DNA of 64,000 bases from NCBI GenBank assembly GCA_014360015.1, contig JACIYJ010000011.1, positions 1-64,000 on the forward strand. The letters are read 5' to 3'. This DNA comes from Candidatus Aminicenantota bacterium (GTDB lineage: Bacteria > Acidobacteriota > Aminicenantia > Aminicenantales > Saccharicenantaceae). The position numbers were made by a program, and so were the translations under genes. The notes beneath the pieces are model-generated. The model saw only the letters and a list, made by a program, of their open reading frames with translations, was not told where the DNA came from and did no database searches. Shown here piece after piece: positions 34,918 to 42,846 of the stretch. Within the stretch, counting starts at the first letter, position 1; each line of letters begins with the position of its first letter.

Positions 34918-35820
34918 TCAGGCTCGGGGATGGAACCGGTCGTAGATCTGCCTGAGTCTTTCCCGGCTAACGTGAGTGTAGATTTGGGTGGTCGTGATCT
35001 GGCTGTGGCCAAGAAGCATCTGGACAGAGCGCAGGTCAGCCCCACGCTCCAGCAGATGAGTAGCAAAAGAATGCCTGAGAACATGGGGATGAATTTTGTC
35101 GGTCAGACCGGCTTCCTGTCCATAAACCTTGAGGATTTTCCAGATGCCCTGACGGGTAAAGGCTTCTCCCCGACGAGTGAGGAAAAGAATCGAAGAGCCC
35201 TTTTTATCCCAGAGCGGCCTGACTTCCTGGAGATAAGTCTTTATCCAGCGAACGGCTGACTTTCCCATCGGTACTATTCTCTCCTTACTTCCTTTGCCTT
35301 TACAAATCAGAAAGCCCTGGTCCAGTCTGATATCCTTTAGTTCCAGCGAAATTAATTCAGAAACTCTGAGTCCGCTGCCATAGAGAACTTCTAAGATAGC
35401 CCGGTCCCTTATTCCCTGAGGTTTTTTCAGGTCAGGCTTTTCCAGAAGCTGTTCCACTTCTTCCACCGTCAAAACCCGGGGCAGAGTTAACCAAAGAGAG
35501 GGGGAAGTCAACCTTTCTGCTGGATTTTTTTTGAGATAATTTTCCACCAACAAAAATCTGAAAAACGATTTGAGCGAAGATACTAAGCGGGCTAAGGACC
35601 GAGGTGAAAGTTGGGATTGAGCCTGGAGATGGATGAATTTGATGAGGTCCGATTCTTTGAGTTTTAACAGACTCTTTTTTTCTTGCTTTATGAACCTGTA
35701 AAGTTTTTCGATGTCCAGAGCATAAGAACTGATGCTGTTTTGGGAAAGTCCTTTTTCCACTGCCAGGTAATCGCAATAAATTTTTAGGAGATCGGTCTCT
35801 GCGGTTACAGTTTTTCTCAT
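34918..35820 (-). CDS. xerD: Site-specific tyrosine recombinase XerC/XerD
   Basis: This 300-residue recombinase has the SAM-like N-terminal core-binding domain (1-105) and a C-terminal catalytic domain. The active-site residues are visible: Arg in GSGLRVSEL, Lys in CKGKGSKERIVP, His-x-x-Arg in HPHVLRHSFATHLLERGA, His in LLGHSQITTT and the Tyr nucleophile in QIYTHVSRERL. It should resolve chromosome dimers at dif. Which of XerC or XerD it is cannot be settled without the partner. It overlaps the MBL hydrolase gene by four bases. Confidence 0.88.
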   Translation of the reverse strand: MRKTVTAETDLLKIYCDYLAVEKGLSQNSISSYALDIEKLYRFIKQEKKSLLKLKESDLIKFIHLQAQSQLSPRSLARLVSSLKSFFRFLLVENYLKKNPAERLTSPSLWLTLPRVLTVEEVEQLLEKPDLKKPQGIRDRAILEVLYGSGLRVSELISLELKDIRLDQGFLICKGKGSKERIVPMGKSAVRWIKTYLQEVRPLWDKKGSSILFLTRRGEAFTRQGIWKILKVYGQEAGLTDKIHPHVLRHSFATHLLERGADLRSVQMLLGHSQITTTQIYTHVSRERLRQIYDRFHPRA

Positions 35821-36437
35821 TCGAGAAAAGGATTTGACTCTCTCTCTTCTCCAATCGTGGTTTTAGGCCCGTGACCGGGCAAGACAATAGTAGTATCCGG
35901 AAGAGTCATTATTCGGGTTTTCAAAGATTTAGCCAGTTCTTTCCAAGAACCACCGGGCAGGTCGGTTCGACCAACTCCACCACAAAAGAGAGTATCCCCG
36001 GAAAACAGTATTCCCTCAGTATAAAAACACACGCTGCCGGGGGTGTGGCCTGGAGTATGGATAACTTTAAGACTCAAATGACCTACTTTTATCTCATCCC
36101 TATCAGCCAGCAATCGGTCGGGGTTCGGGGTAGGTTTAGCTCCAAGCATCAGACCGAATTCCAGCTGAATGTTTTCTTCAAGAAGAGGCAGGTCGGCAGA
36201 GTGCAGGACAATCGGGATGTGGTACCTATCTTTTATTTCGACGTTGGCTCCGGTGTGGTCAACATGACCATGAGTGTTGAGGATTACAACCGGCTTAAGA
36301 CTCAGAGAAGTTATTATCGAAAAAATCCTGTCAGCCTCAGCCCCGGGGTCGATGATGGCACATTCTTTAGTTTCCGGACAGAAAAAGACATAACAATTAG
36401 TTTCCAGTGGTCCAACTATCACCAGCTGATAGCTCAT
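35817..36437 (-). CDS. MBL-fold hydrolase (glyoxalase II-like)
   Basis: This 206-residue metallo-beta-lactamase-fold hydrolase shows NTHGHVDHTG (a THxHxDH-type metal motif), HTPGHTPGS with a metal-bridging His, FSGDTLF with the bridging Asp, and a C-terminal VLPGHGPKTTIGEE. It resembles YcbL-like glyoxalase II enzymes that hydrolyse a thioester, possibly S-lactoylglutathione or another acyl thiol. I start at 36437 because a strong promoter pair puts transcription start below the ATG at 36461, and AAAAGGAAG precedes 36437. Spacing is short, so the start is moderately sure. Confidence 0.82.
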   Translation of the reverse strand: MSYQLVIVGPLETNCYVFFCPETKECAIIDPGAEADRIFSIITSLSLKPVVILNTHGHVDHTGANVEIKDRYHIPIVLHSADLPLLEENIQLEFGLMLGAKPTPNPDRLLADRDEIKVGHLSLKVIHTPGHTPGSVCFYTEGILFSGDTLFCGGVGRTDLPGGSWKELAKSLKTRIMTLPDTTIVLPGHGPKTTIGEERESNPFLE

Positions 36438-36459
36438 CTTCCTTTTACCCGCTGAGCTC

Positions 36460-36488
36460 ATATTATGTCAACCGGAAATAGTCGTCAA
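36460..36488 (-). promoter_or_regulatory. Predicted promoter for the MBL hydrolase-xer pair
   Basis: On the minus strand TTGACG (36488-36483) and TAATAT (36465-36460) lie 17 bases apart, with start near 36453, giving a leader of about 16 bases before the ATG at 36437. Confidence 0.5.
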
Positions 36489-36498
36489 GTTAATTTTT

Positions 36499-36528
36499 TT
36501 GTCAGTCAGAATTTCAATGTGATATAAT
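36499..36528 (+). promoter_or_regulatory. Predicted promoter for the 137-residue protein-AMMECR1 pair
   Basis: TTGTCA (36499-36504) and a perfect TATAAT (36523-36528) are 18 bases apart. Start near 36535 would leave a leader of only about eight bases before the ATG at 36543, nearly leaderless. Confidence 0.6.
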
Positions 36529-36542
36529 TCAATAGGATAAAA

Positions 36543-36956
36543 ATGGAAATAACAATCCTTAAGGAACCTTTACGGGATCTGTTCTTGCTGGCCAGTCCGG
36601 GCCAATCAACTCTGACCAGAGCCAGTGGCTATCTTCTTGGCCGAAAATTAAATCAGACCTTTTTTGTCCAGAAAATTTGTGTTCTCCCCTGGAAAGAGCT
36701 GCTAAACCCGGAGCTATTACTGAGAGTTGAAAAAAGCCAGCAGCTGGAAATTCTGGGTGTTTTTAGCTTTGATCCTTCAATTTCAAAAAAGAAAAATCTC
36801 AGGCATCCTTTGTTCTGCGAAAAAGTCTTTCTTTCTCTCAGAACTGACCGAAAAGGCGAAATAAAGGCTAAGGCTCAGCTCGTTCGGTTCGACCACCGTT
36901 TCTTTTTTGCCCCCCTCGACCGGATTATCCTGGAACTGGAGGAAGGAAATGACTGA
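36543..36956 (+). CDS. Hypothetical protein, possibly a degenerate MPN/JAB-fold protein
   Basis: This 137-residue protein has no signal peptide. Its pattern, a GYLLGRKL strand and loop, a VQKICVLPW strand, ILGVFSFDPSISKKKNLRH and a following strand (EKVFLSL), resembles the MPN/JAB-domain layout in which the metal HxH is in GWYHSHP and a following SxxD. Here Phe-Ser-Phe-Asp replaces the His-Ser-His-Pro, so no metal site is visible. That identification is my reading of pattern only. It overlaps AMMECR1 by eight bases, so the two are translationally coupled. Confidence 0.6.
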   Translation: MEITILKEPLRDLFLLASPGQSTLTRASGYLLGRKLNQTFFVQKICVLPWKELLNPELLLRVEKSQQLEILGVFSFDPSISKKKNLRHPLFCEKVFLSLRTDRKGEIKAKAQLVRFDHRFFFAPLDRIILELEEGND

Positions 36957-37524
36957 AAAAAATGCAGATTTTCTGAACGAGGAAGAAAAAAAATTTCTTC
37001 TGCAGTTAGCTCGCCAATCTATCGTCCATTATCTGAAGAACAGAGAAATGCTGGACATTGAAGTGGATAACCCCCGTCTAAAAGAAAAGCAGGGGGCTTT
37101 TGTGACTCTTCATGTAAATGGAGAGTTAAGAGGTTGTATCGGCTATCCTTTGCCTTACAAACCTTTATACCAGACAATCATCGAGGTCGCTGTGGCCGCT
37201 GCTACCGAAGATTACCGCTTTACACCTCTTTCAGAAGAAGAGCTTGATGACCTGTCGATCGAAATTTCTGTCCTGACTTTACCTCGGAAGGTGGAAAGAC
37301 CAGAAGAAGTGGTGGTGGGAAAACATGGAATCATCATCAGCAAAGGACTTCACAAAGGGCTGCTCTTGCCTCAGGTCCCGCTGGAATATGGCTGGGACTT
37401 AGAGACTTATTTAAATCATGGCTGTTTGAAGGCCGGCCTCCCGCCAGATGAATGGAGAAGGGGAGTTAACCTCGAAGTTTTTGAAGCCCAGGTCTTCTCT
37501 GAAGATGATTACCGCCGCAAGTAA
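36949..37524 (+). CDS. AMMECR1-domain protein
   Basis: This 191-residue protein is a member of the AMMECR1 family (AmmeMemoRadiSam protein A-like), whose molecular role is unknown. The signature LRGCIGY follows a GAFVTLHVNG strand, and PLSEEELDDLSIEISVLT and the LLPQVPLEYGW stretch are typical. I use the ATG at 36949, preceded by GGAGGAAGG; an ATG at 36907 lies inside the previous gene. In other genomes the family often occurs with Memo and radical SAM genes; here only the small overlapping protein is adjacent. Confidence 0.88.
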   Translation: MTEKNADFLNEEEKKFLLQLARQSIVHYLKNREMLDIEVDNPRLKEKQGAFVTLHVNGELRGCIGYPLPYKPLYQTIIEVAVAAATEDYRFTPLSEEELDDLSIEISVLTLPRKVERPEEVVVGKHGIIISKGLHKGLLLPQVPLEYGWDLETYLNHGCLKAGLPPDEWRRGVNLEVFEAQVFSEDDYRRK

Positions 37525-37673
37525 AGCAGGCTAAACTGCTGAACTGGTCTTTGGTTTTTTCTTGAGGTAACTCTGCCTGATCATTCCTTGAAAAATCAGA
37601 TAAGTAGATAGCACTACTCTTCCAGCTTTTTTGCTCATTTTTAGATTAGAAAAATTAGGAAATATGTAGGGCG

Positions 37674-38462
37674 TCACCATTTTTTCTTATCCAGCTCAGC
37701 CTTAGCTTCTTCTTTCAGGAACTTATCTTTGGAAGTTGTTTCTGGCAACTCTAAGCATTTCTTGAATTCTTCAGCGGCCAAGGCATTCTTCCCCATGGCC
37801 ACATAGGTTCGGCCGAGCTCTAAGTGGTGATTGATGTAATCAGGTCTGAGCTCCACAGCTTTTTTCAGCCACTTCTCTGATTCTTCGAATGAACCCTTAG
37901 GAATCGATCCGTAGAGCAGGCTACCGATAGCTCTTTTAGCTCCGCCGATTTCAGCCATCCGGCGGTGCCAACGGCCAAGAGCATGGTAAGCCAGGTCATT
38001 GTTGGGATCGAGCTCGATGGCTTTCTCTATCTCGGCTTTAACTTTCTTAGAAGCATCAATCTGCTCTTTTTTTCCTTGCAGAAGAACTTTCTTACCAAGG
38101 GCCGCTGACAGAAAGAAATGTCCCCAGGTATCGTTGGGGTTAACCTCTATGGCCTGCTGGGCATATTTTTCGGCTTTTGAATACATATCAAATTTTTTGT
38201 TTTCAGCTTCTTTTCCTGAACCAGTAACCAAATCAGCCACATCAATGTAGCCCCGGGCCGCTTTCCACAGAGCCTCATAGTTCTTAGGTTCAATTTGGAG
38301 TGCTTTAAGATACTCATCTAAAGCCTTCTGGTCTTCCCATTTTGTATAAAAATCATCGCCTTTTTTTATGAATTCTTCAACTGATTGAGCCAGAACAAAT
38401 CCGGTCGCAAAAAACAAAACCAAGAAAACTATCAAACCAAGATTAAAGACATTTTTTAACAT
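37674..38462 (-). CDS. Exported TPR-repeat protein
   Basis: This 262-residue protein has a signal peptide (NLGLIVFLVLFFATGFVLA) and at least three TPR units (for example YEALWKAARGYIDVADLVTGSGK, DPNNDLAYHALGRWHRRMAEIG and RPDYINHHLELGRTYVAMGKNALAAEEFKKCL). It should be a periplasmic protein-interaction scaffold. The ATG follows AAGGAGGGAAGGG. It diverges from the lolA operon over 150 bases that hold a promoter for each side. Confidence 0.85.
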   Translation of the reverse strand: MLKNVFNLGLIVFLVLFFATGFVLAQSVEEFIKKGDDFYTKWEDQKALDEYLKALQIEPKNYEALWKAARGYIDVADLVTGSGKEAENKKFDMYSKAEKYAQQAIEVNPNDTWGHFFLSAALGKKVLLQGKKEQIDASKKVKAEIEKAIELDPNNDLAYHALGRWHRRMAEIGGAKRAIGSLLYGSIPKGSFEESEKWLKKAVELRPDYINHHLELGRTYVAMGKNALAAEEFKKCLELPETTSKDKFLKEEAKAELDKKKW

Positions 38463-38492
38463 CCCTTCCCTCCTTGGAAATTGTGCTTCTTT

Positions 38493-38521
38493 CTTTTATC
38501 CCCTTTCGCCCTGATTGTCAA
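38493..38521 (-). promoter_or_regulatory. Predicted promoter for the exported TPR protein
   Basis: On the minus strand a perfect TTGACA (38521-38516) is followed by TAAAAG (38498-38493), 17 bases on. Confidence 0.55.
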
Positions 38522-38549
38522 GAAACTTTACCACTCACTGCCCATAAGA

Positions 38550-38578
38550 TTGACATAAGTCCTGGGCTCGGTGAAAAT
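38550..38578 (+). promoter_or_regulatory. Predicted promoter for the lolA-sigma operon
   Basis: TTGACA (38550-38555) and GAAAAT (38573-38578) are 17 bases apart, 34 bases before the lolA ATG. It would be read by the housekeeping sigma factor. Confidence 0.5.
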
Positions 38579-38612
38579 ATAGGCAAACATCAGAAAACTG
38601 AGGATTAATTTT

Positions 38613-39341
38613 ATGAGAGCAAGTAATCAATCTATCATAACCTTACCCGGAGCTTCTAAATTAAAATTTAAATTCTCGTTGGTCTTCTTTCTCTATATCT
38701 GTCTGAGTCTTTTGCCAGTTACGATACTGGCGGCTGATTTGTCCCCTCAAAACATTGCTCTTGGCCTGGAAAACAAGCTTAAATCCATCAGCACTCTCAG
38801 GGCCGAGTTTAAACAATTTTATTATTCTACCGGACAATCAGAGCCTTTTACCGGCCACGGTCATGTTTACATTCGCCGGCCGGACCGGATGCGTTGGGAA
38901 TATGATTCGCCTGAAAAGCAGATTTTTCTCTATAAAGATAATAGATTCTGGCTTTATTTTCCTGAAGATAAACAACTCATAAAAAACGCCGCCGGCTCTG
39001 AGGTTCAGGAATCAGAAATCCTTGGACTCCTTTCCGGGAATTTCTCCCTTTTAGCCCGGTATGAAGTAACCTCCAATCCGTTCCCCTCCGACCACCAAAA
39101 TGTCTATCAGATAAAACTTACTCCCCGGCAGGAGAGTCAGTTCTCCTACATCCTGCTGGAGATAGACCAGAAGACCTGGCTTCTCCTTAAAGCGGTCTTT
39201 TTTGAGCTAAGCGGAAGCAAGCTGGAATACCATTTCAGCCGGATAAAAATAGGACAGAAAATGCCTGACGAACTCTTCGAGCTTAAAATTCCTCCTGACT
39301 GCGAAATAATCGAGGCCGGGACAATTAAACAGGACCCCTAA
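38613..39341 (+). CDS. lolA: LolA-family outer-membrane lipoprotein carrier
   Basis: This 242-residue periplasmic chaperone should shuttle lipoproteins to the outer membrane. A signal peptide precedes AADLSPQN. The LolA fold is marked by STLRAEFKQFYYSTGQ, GHVYIRRPDRMRWEYDSPEKQIFLYKDNRFWLYFPEDKQL and the late beta-strand run EYHFSRIKIGQKMPDELFELKIPP. GAGG precedes the ATG. It heads an operon with a sigma factor, anti-sigma factor and membrane protein, which suggests envelope-stress control of lipoprotein traffic. Confidence 0.88.
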   Translation: MRASNQSIITLPGASKLKFKFSLVFFLYICLSLLPVTILAADLSPQNIALGLENKLKSISTLRAEFKQFYYSTGQSEPFTGHGHVYIRRPDRMRWEYDSPEKQIFLYKDNRFWLYFPEDKQLIKNAAGSEVQESEILGLLSGNFSLLARYEVTSNPFPSDHQNVYQIKLTPRQESQFSYILLEIDQKTWLLLKAVFFELSGSKLEYHFSRIKIGQKMPDELFELKIPPDCEIIEAGTIKQDP

Positions 39342-39362
39342 ACCCAGGAACCAGTTTTACGT

Positions 39363-39947
39363 ATGAATAAAGAGACACTAAAGATGGTCGAACAGGAGGA
39401 CAAAACACTTGTCCGCCGATGTCTTGAAGGAGATAAGAAAGCTTTTGAAATATTGGTCAGAAAGTACCAGCAACCATTGATGAATTATTTCTGCCGGATG
39501 GTCCAGGAGAGAGAGATGAGCTTAGATTTCACTCAGGAAGTTTTTCTCCGGGCTTATTCCGCTCTTCACACTTACAATGGAAAATACCAGTTTTCTACCT
39601 GGCTGTTCAGAATCGCTTCCAACCTGCTCATCGACCACTGGCGAAAGAAAAAGTTACCCTTAGTCTGCATCGATGCTTCTGAAAACGATGATGACCGGGA
39701 GCCGGTTCAATTGCCCGACCACGAGCCTTCGGTCTGCGAACGATATGAAAGGAAGCAGTTGGTTGGCCAGATTGAACAGGCCATCAAAGATCTTCCAGAA
39801 AATTTGCGTGAGTTATTTGTCCTGAGACACATCAACGATTTCTCTTATGAAGAAATCGCCGCTATCAAGAATCTGCCTGTAGGCACAGTCAAAAACAGGG
39901 TTTTCCTGGCCAAAGAAATACTCCGGACAAGGCTGGAGGATAGATGA
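39363..39947 (+). CDS. ECF-type RNA polymerase sigma factor
   Basis: This 194-residue sigma-70 family factor has region 2 (YQQPLMNYFCRMVQER, then DFTQEVFLRAYSALHTY and FSTWLFRIASNLLIDHWRKKK) and region 4 (LPENLRELFVLRHINDFSYEEIAAIKNLPVGTVKNRVFLAKE), without region 1.1 or 3. It would redirect transcription in response to envelope state. It starts 21 bases after lolA, and its stop overlaps the anti-sigma gene by four bases. The start codon lacks a clear Shine-Dalgarno, and a second Met occurs nine residues in. Confidence 0.9.
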   Translation: MNKETLKMVEQEDKTLVRRCLEGDKKAFEILVRKYQQPLMNYFCRMVQEREMSLDFTQEVFLRAYSALHTYNGKYQFSTWLFRIASNLLIDHWRKKKLPLVCIDASENDDDREPVQLPDHEPSVCERYERKQLVGQIEQAIKDLPENLRELFVLRHINDFSYEEIAAIKNLPVGTVKNRVFLAKEILRTRLEDR

Positions 39948-40531
39948 ACTGTCTGAAGATTGAAGATATCTACGGTTATTTAGAGAATGAACTCCCGGCT
40001 GAACTTCGGAAACAGGTGGAAGAACATCTTAAATCCTGTCGGGGTTGTCAGAGGCTGGTGGAAGACCGGAAAGTTTATCTTGAATCGTTATCTTCACTTC
40101 CGGATTATCACCTTCCTGAAGACTTCACCGAAAGAGTGCTATCTAATTTGCCTGATCTCAGGTCTCCGGCTAAGGTCTGGCTGGCTCTGGCAGGCGGGCT
40201 CTATCTCCTTTTCAGCCTTTTTGTCGTGATTCTGGTTATAGGAATTAAGAGTTCACTCTTCCCGATTATCCTCCAAATCTTCAAAAATATTTTCCATATC
40301 GCCACCAGCCTCAGTCAGTTCATTTTCCAGGTGTTTCAATTAGCTTTAGGCCTCTTTAAGGCGATTCAAGTCTTTCTGGAAACGGTCGGAGGATTTCTGA
40401 AGGAATTCCTCCCCGAAAAGTCAGAAGCCTTGATGACTTTGATTGTGACTATTCTTATCAGCCTGGCAGTGTCCTGGTTCTTAACTAAATCCATCCAATC
40501 TTCTCAGCGGAGAGAGAATCATGAGAAATAA
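39944..40531 (+). CDS. Zinc-binding anti-sigma factor, membrane-anchored
   Basis: This 195-residue protein has an N-terminal ZAS domain with the zinc motif EHLKSCRGC (HxxxCxxC) at about 27-35. Hydrophobic segments then begin near residue 78 (VWLALAGGLYLLFSLFVVILVIGI), and a final one sits near 165-187. It would hold the adjacent ECF sigma factor at the membrane until a signal releases it. The overlapping ATGA with the sigma gene fits this pairing. Confidence 0.88.
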   Translation: MNCLKIEDIYGYLENELPAELRKQVEEHLKSCRGCQRLVEDRKVYLESLSSLPDYHLPEDFTERVLSNLPDLRSPAKVWLALAGGLYLLFSLFVVILVIGIKSSLFPIILQIFKNIFHIATSLSQFIFQVFQLALGLFKAIQVFLETVGGFLKEFLPEKSEALMTLIVTILISLAVSWFLTKSIQSSQRRENHEK

Positions 40532-41465
40532 ATTCGATAACATTATTTTTAATAATTTATTACTGACTGCCTTAGGGCTCATTTTTCTTTTACTTTTAAT
40601 TCCGACTTTCCTTCTATCTGGCCAGCCAGAAAGACCAAGATTAAAAAAGGAAATAATAATCGCTCCTGGTGAAACCCAGGATAATGTCCTGGCCTTTGGC
40701 GGCCGGGTGGTAGTTGAAGGAAAAGTCAAGGAAAGTGTGGTGGTCTTTGGCGGGGAAGTAATCATCAGCGGAGAAGTCGGCCGGTCGGTGGTTGGACTCG
40801 GGAGTAAAATCACCATCAGATCCACGGCTATCATTGGAGAGGACCTGGTGGTTCTGGGCGGGATTTTGGAAAAAGAACCGGGTTGCCTGGTTAAAAAAGA
40901 CACGGTCTATTTCCCGACTTCGGGCAAACTGGTGGGTGAAGTATTCAGAAAAGGCATCTTTTTTCCCCTTGGCACCTTCTTCCTGGCCCTAAAACTCATA
41001 TCACTCTTCTTTGGGATTTTCCTGACCATGTTTATTGCAGGAATCTTCCCGAGACAGGTTAACTTCGCCGCGACTAAAATCCGTGAAGACTTCTGGCCAG
41101 TACTCGGCACCGGTTTCTTAGTCGTAGTCATTTATACCGGTTTGATTATTCTGTCTACCCTGCTGATATTCTTGATTATCGGTATCCCCTTCTTCTTTTT
41201 ATTCCTGTTCGCCGGAATAGTTCTCAAAGTCTTTGGCGGGACGGTTGTCTCTTTCTTTTTCGGAGAATCTTTCCTCCGGGCCATCGGGGTCAAAAGAATG
41301 CCTCAGGTCATCTGGACTGCGGTCATCGGTTTGCTAATAGTCTTTTTTATCGGGCTTTTTCCCATCTTCGGGTTCATCTTTTCCTCAGTAATCAGCTTGA
41401 TAGGCTGGGGGGTAACCGTCAGAACTAGATTTGGGACCTTAGACAACTGGTTTAGAAGAAGCTAA
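40521..41465 (+). CDS. Bactofilin-like polymer-forming / multi-pass membrane protein
   Basis: This 314-residue protein has an N-terminal transmembrane segment, then a beta-helix-like repeat (VLAFGGRVVVEGKVKES, VVVFGGEVIISGEVGRS, VVGLGSKITIRSTAIIGE) typical of polymer-forming bactofilin-type domains, then four or five transmembrane helices (150-300). It overlaps the anti-sigma gene by 11 bases. This arrangement, a bactofilin-like stalk plus membrane domain in an ECF operon, suggests an envelope or membrane sensor. Its exact role is not known. Confidence 0.8.
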   Translation: MRNKFDNIIFNNLLLTALGLIFLLLLIPTFLLSGQPERPRLKKEIIIAPGETQDNVLAFGGRVVVEGKVKESVVVFGGEVIISGEVGRSVVGLGSKITIRSTAIIGEDLVVLGGILEKEPGCLVKKDTVYFPTSGKLVGEVFRKGIFFPLGTFFLALKLISLFFGIFLTMFIAGIFPRQVNFAATKIREDFWPVLGTGFLVVVIYTGLIILSTLLIFLIIGIPFFFLFLFAGIVLKVFGGTVVSFFFGESFLRAIGVKRMPQVIWTAVIGLLIVFFIGLFPIFGFIFSSVISLIGWGVTVRTRFGTLDNWFRRS

Positions 41466-41499
41466 TAGAGAAAAAGAAGAGACTTCAGACCCGCCCTCG

Positions 41500-41525
41500 C
41501 TAATTTCAGGCCCTAATTTCAGGCC
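41500..41525. repeat. 13-bp perfect tandem duplication at the frr stop codon
   Basis: CTAATTTCAGGCC is present twice (41500-41512 and 41513-41525). The second copy holds the frr stop codon (minus-strand TGA at 41521-41519); the first lies past it. Confidence 0.85.
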
Positions 41526-42076
41526 TCCAGGATTTCTTTCTCTTTGGCTGCAGCGATGTCTTCCGCCTGTTTTATGTACTGGTCAAGGAGCTCCTGAAGC
41601 TTTTCCAGGCCCTGGAATTTATCGTCTTCAGTAATCTTCTTATCTTTTTCCAGCTTTTCGATGTACTCCTTGCTTTCCCGTCTCATATTCCTTAAGACAG
41701 TTTTTTCTTCTTCCAGCATCTTGCTGACTTTCTTGGCCAGCTCTTTTCTTCTTTCTTCATCCAGAGGCGGAATCGGCACCTTTATGACTCGGCCGTCGTT
41801 TATGGGATTAAACCCGAAGTCAGAAGATCTGATGGCTTTTTCCACCGCTTCCATCAGGCTTGGGTCCCAGGGCTGAATGGTGATGAGAGTCGGATCAGGC
41901 ACACCAATGGTGGCCACCTGGTTAATTGGGGTTGGTGTACCGTAGTACATGACCTTGATGTCTTCAAAAATGCTGATGTTGGCTCTCCCAGTCCGAAGCT
42001 TGCTTATTTCTTTCCGGAAATGGTCAATGGATGTCTTCATCTTTTTTTCCAGCTCTCTTAAGACATCTTTCACCAT
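41519..42076 (-). CDS. frr: Ribosome recycling factor
   Basis: This 185-residue factor splits post-termination ribosomes with EF-G. The three-helix bundle and the PTPINQVATIGVPDPTLI beta domain are plain, and RTGRANISIFEDIKVMYYGTPTP is conserved. GGAGGGCGG precedes the ATG. It is the last gene of the rplM-rpsI-rpsB-tsf-pyrH-frr operon, the usual neighbourhood, and ends 53 bases from the convergent bactofilin-like gene. Confidence 0.97.
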   Translation of the reverse strand: MVKDVLRELEKKMKTSIDHFRKEISKLRTGRANISIFEDIKVMYYGTPTPINQVATIGVPDPTLITIQPWDPSLMEAVEKAIRSSDFGFNPINDGRVIKVPIPPLDEERRKELAKKVSKMLEEEKTVLRNMRRESKEYIEKLEKDKKITEDDKFQGLEKLQELLDQYIKQAEDIAAAKEKEILEA

Positions 42077-42111
42077 TTTCCGCCCTCCTTGATTTAATTC
42101 TTGATTAAAAC

Positions 42112-42831
42112 TCAGAAAACTTTAGTTCCAACTTTTTCGCCAAGGACTGCTCTTTTGATGTTGCCTGGAATATTAAGATTAAAAACGATTATGGGAAGGT
42201 TGTTGTCCTTGCAGAGGGTGACAGCTGTGCTGTCCATGACCTTCAATTCCTGCTGAATGACTTCTAAGAATTTAATCGAATCAAATCTGGTAGCATTAGA
42301 ATCGAGCATCGGGTCAGCCGAATAAATTCCATCCACTTTGGTGGCTTTCAGGATTACTTCAGCTTTGATTTCCAGGGCTCTCAACACGGCTGCAGTGTCA
42401 GTGGTGAAGTAGGGGCTGCCCAGGCCGGCTGTAAAAATTATAACTCTTCTCTTTTCTAAGTGCCTTAAAACCCTTCTCCGGATAAAAGGTTCGGCCACAG
42501 CTCTGATTTCGATGGCCGAAATCAGCCTGGTATTCAACCCTTCTTTTTCCAGAGCATCCTGCAAGGCGATTCCGTTGATTACCGTGGCCAGAAGTCCAAT
42601 GTGGTCAGCCGAAACCCTGTCCATGCCTTCTTCCACACCCCGGGAACCGCGGAAAATGTTCCCTCCACCGATCATAATGGCAATATCAACCCCTAAGTCG
42701 TGGATCTGTTTGAGTTCGCGGGCAATGGACCGGGCTTTTTTGAAATCAATACCGTAAGACAGCTCACCCAGAAGAGCTTCTCCCGAAAGCTTCAGGAGTA
42801 CTCGCTTGTAAGCTGGCTTACCCTCATCCAT
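42112..42831 (-). CDS. pyrH: Uridylate kinase (UMP kinase)
   Basis: This 239-residue amino-acid-kinase-fold enzyme makes UDP from UMP with ATP in pyrimidine synthesis. Motifs are RVLLKLSGEALLG at the start, GGGNIFRG (phosphate-binding), SADHIGLLATVINGIAL, TAGLGSPYFTTDTAAVLRA and KATKVDGIYSADP. Spacing to tsf is 15 bases. No strong Shine-Dalgarno is visible, so translation may be coupled to tsf. Confidence 0.97.
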   Translation of the reverse strand: MDEGKPAYKRVLLKLSGEALLGELSYGIDFKKARSIARELKQIHDLGVDIAIMIGGGNIFRGSRGVEEGMDRVSADHIGLLATVINGIALQDALEKEGLNTRLISAIEIRAVAEPFIRRRVLRHLEKRRVIIFTAGLGSPYFTTDTAAVLRALEIKAEVILKATKVDGIYSADPMLDSNATRFDSIKFLEVIQQELKVMDSTAVTLCKDNNLPIIVFNLNIPGNIKRAVLGEKVGTKVF

Positions 42832-42846
42832 TATGTCAACCGATTT

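Noticed and set aside
37525..37540. AGCAG/CTGCT hairpin as terminator of AMMECR1
   Set aside because: The stem has only five pairs, and the T-rich stretch comes more than ten bases later.
39340..39363. GGAACC before the sigma gene as an ECF -35 box
   Set aside because: No matching -10 motif is at a fitting distance, and the gap to the start codon is too short for a promoter.
36461..42845. Shared word CGGTTGACATAAT before the MBL and pyrH genes
   Set aside because: A 13-base match is expected many times by chance within 64 kb.
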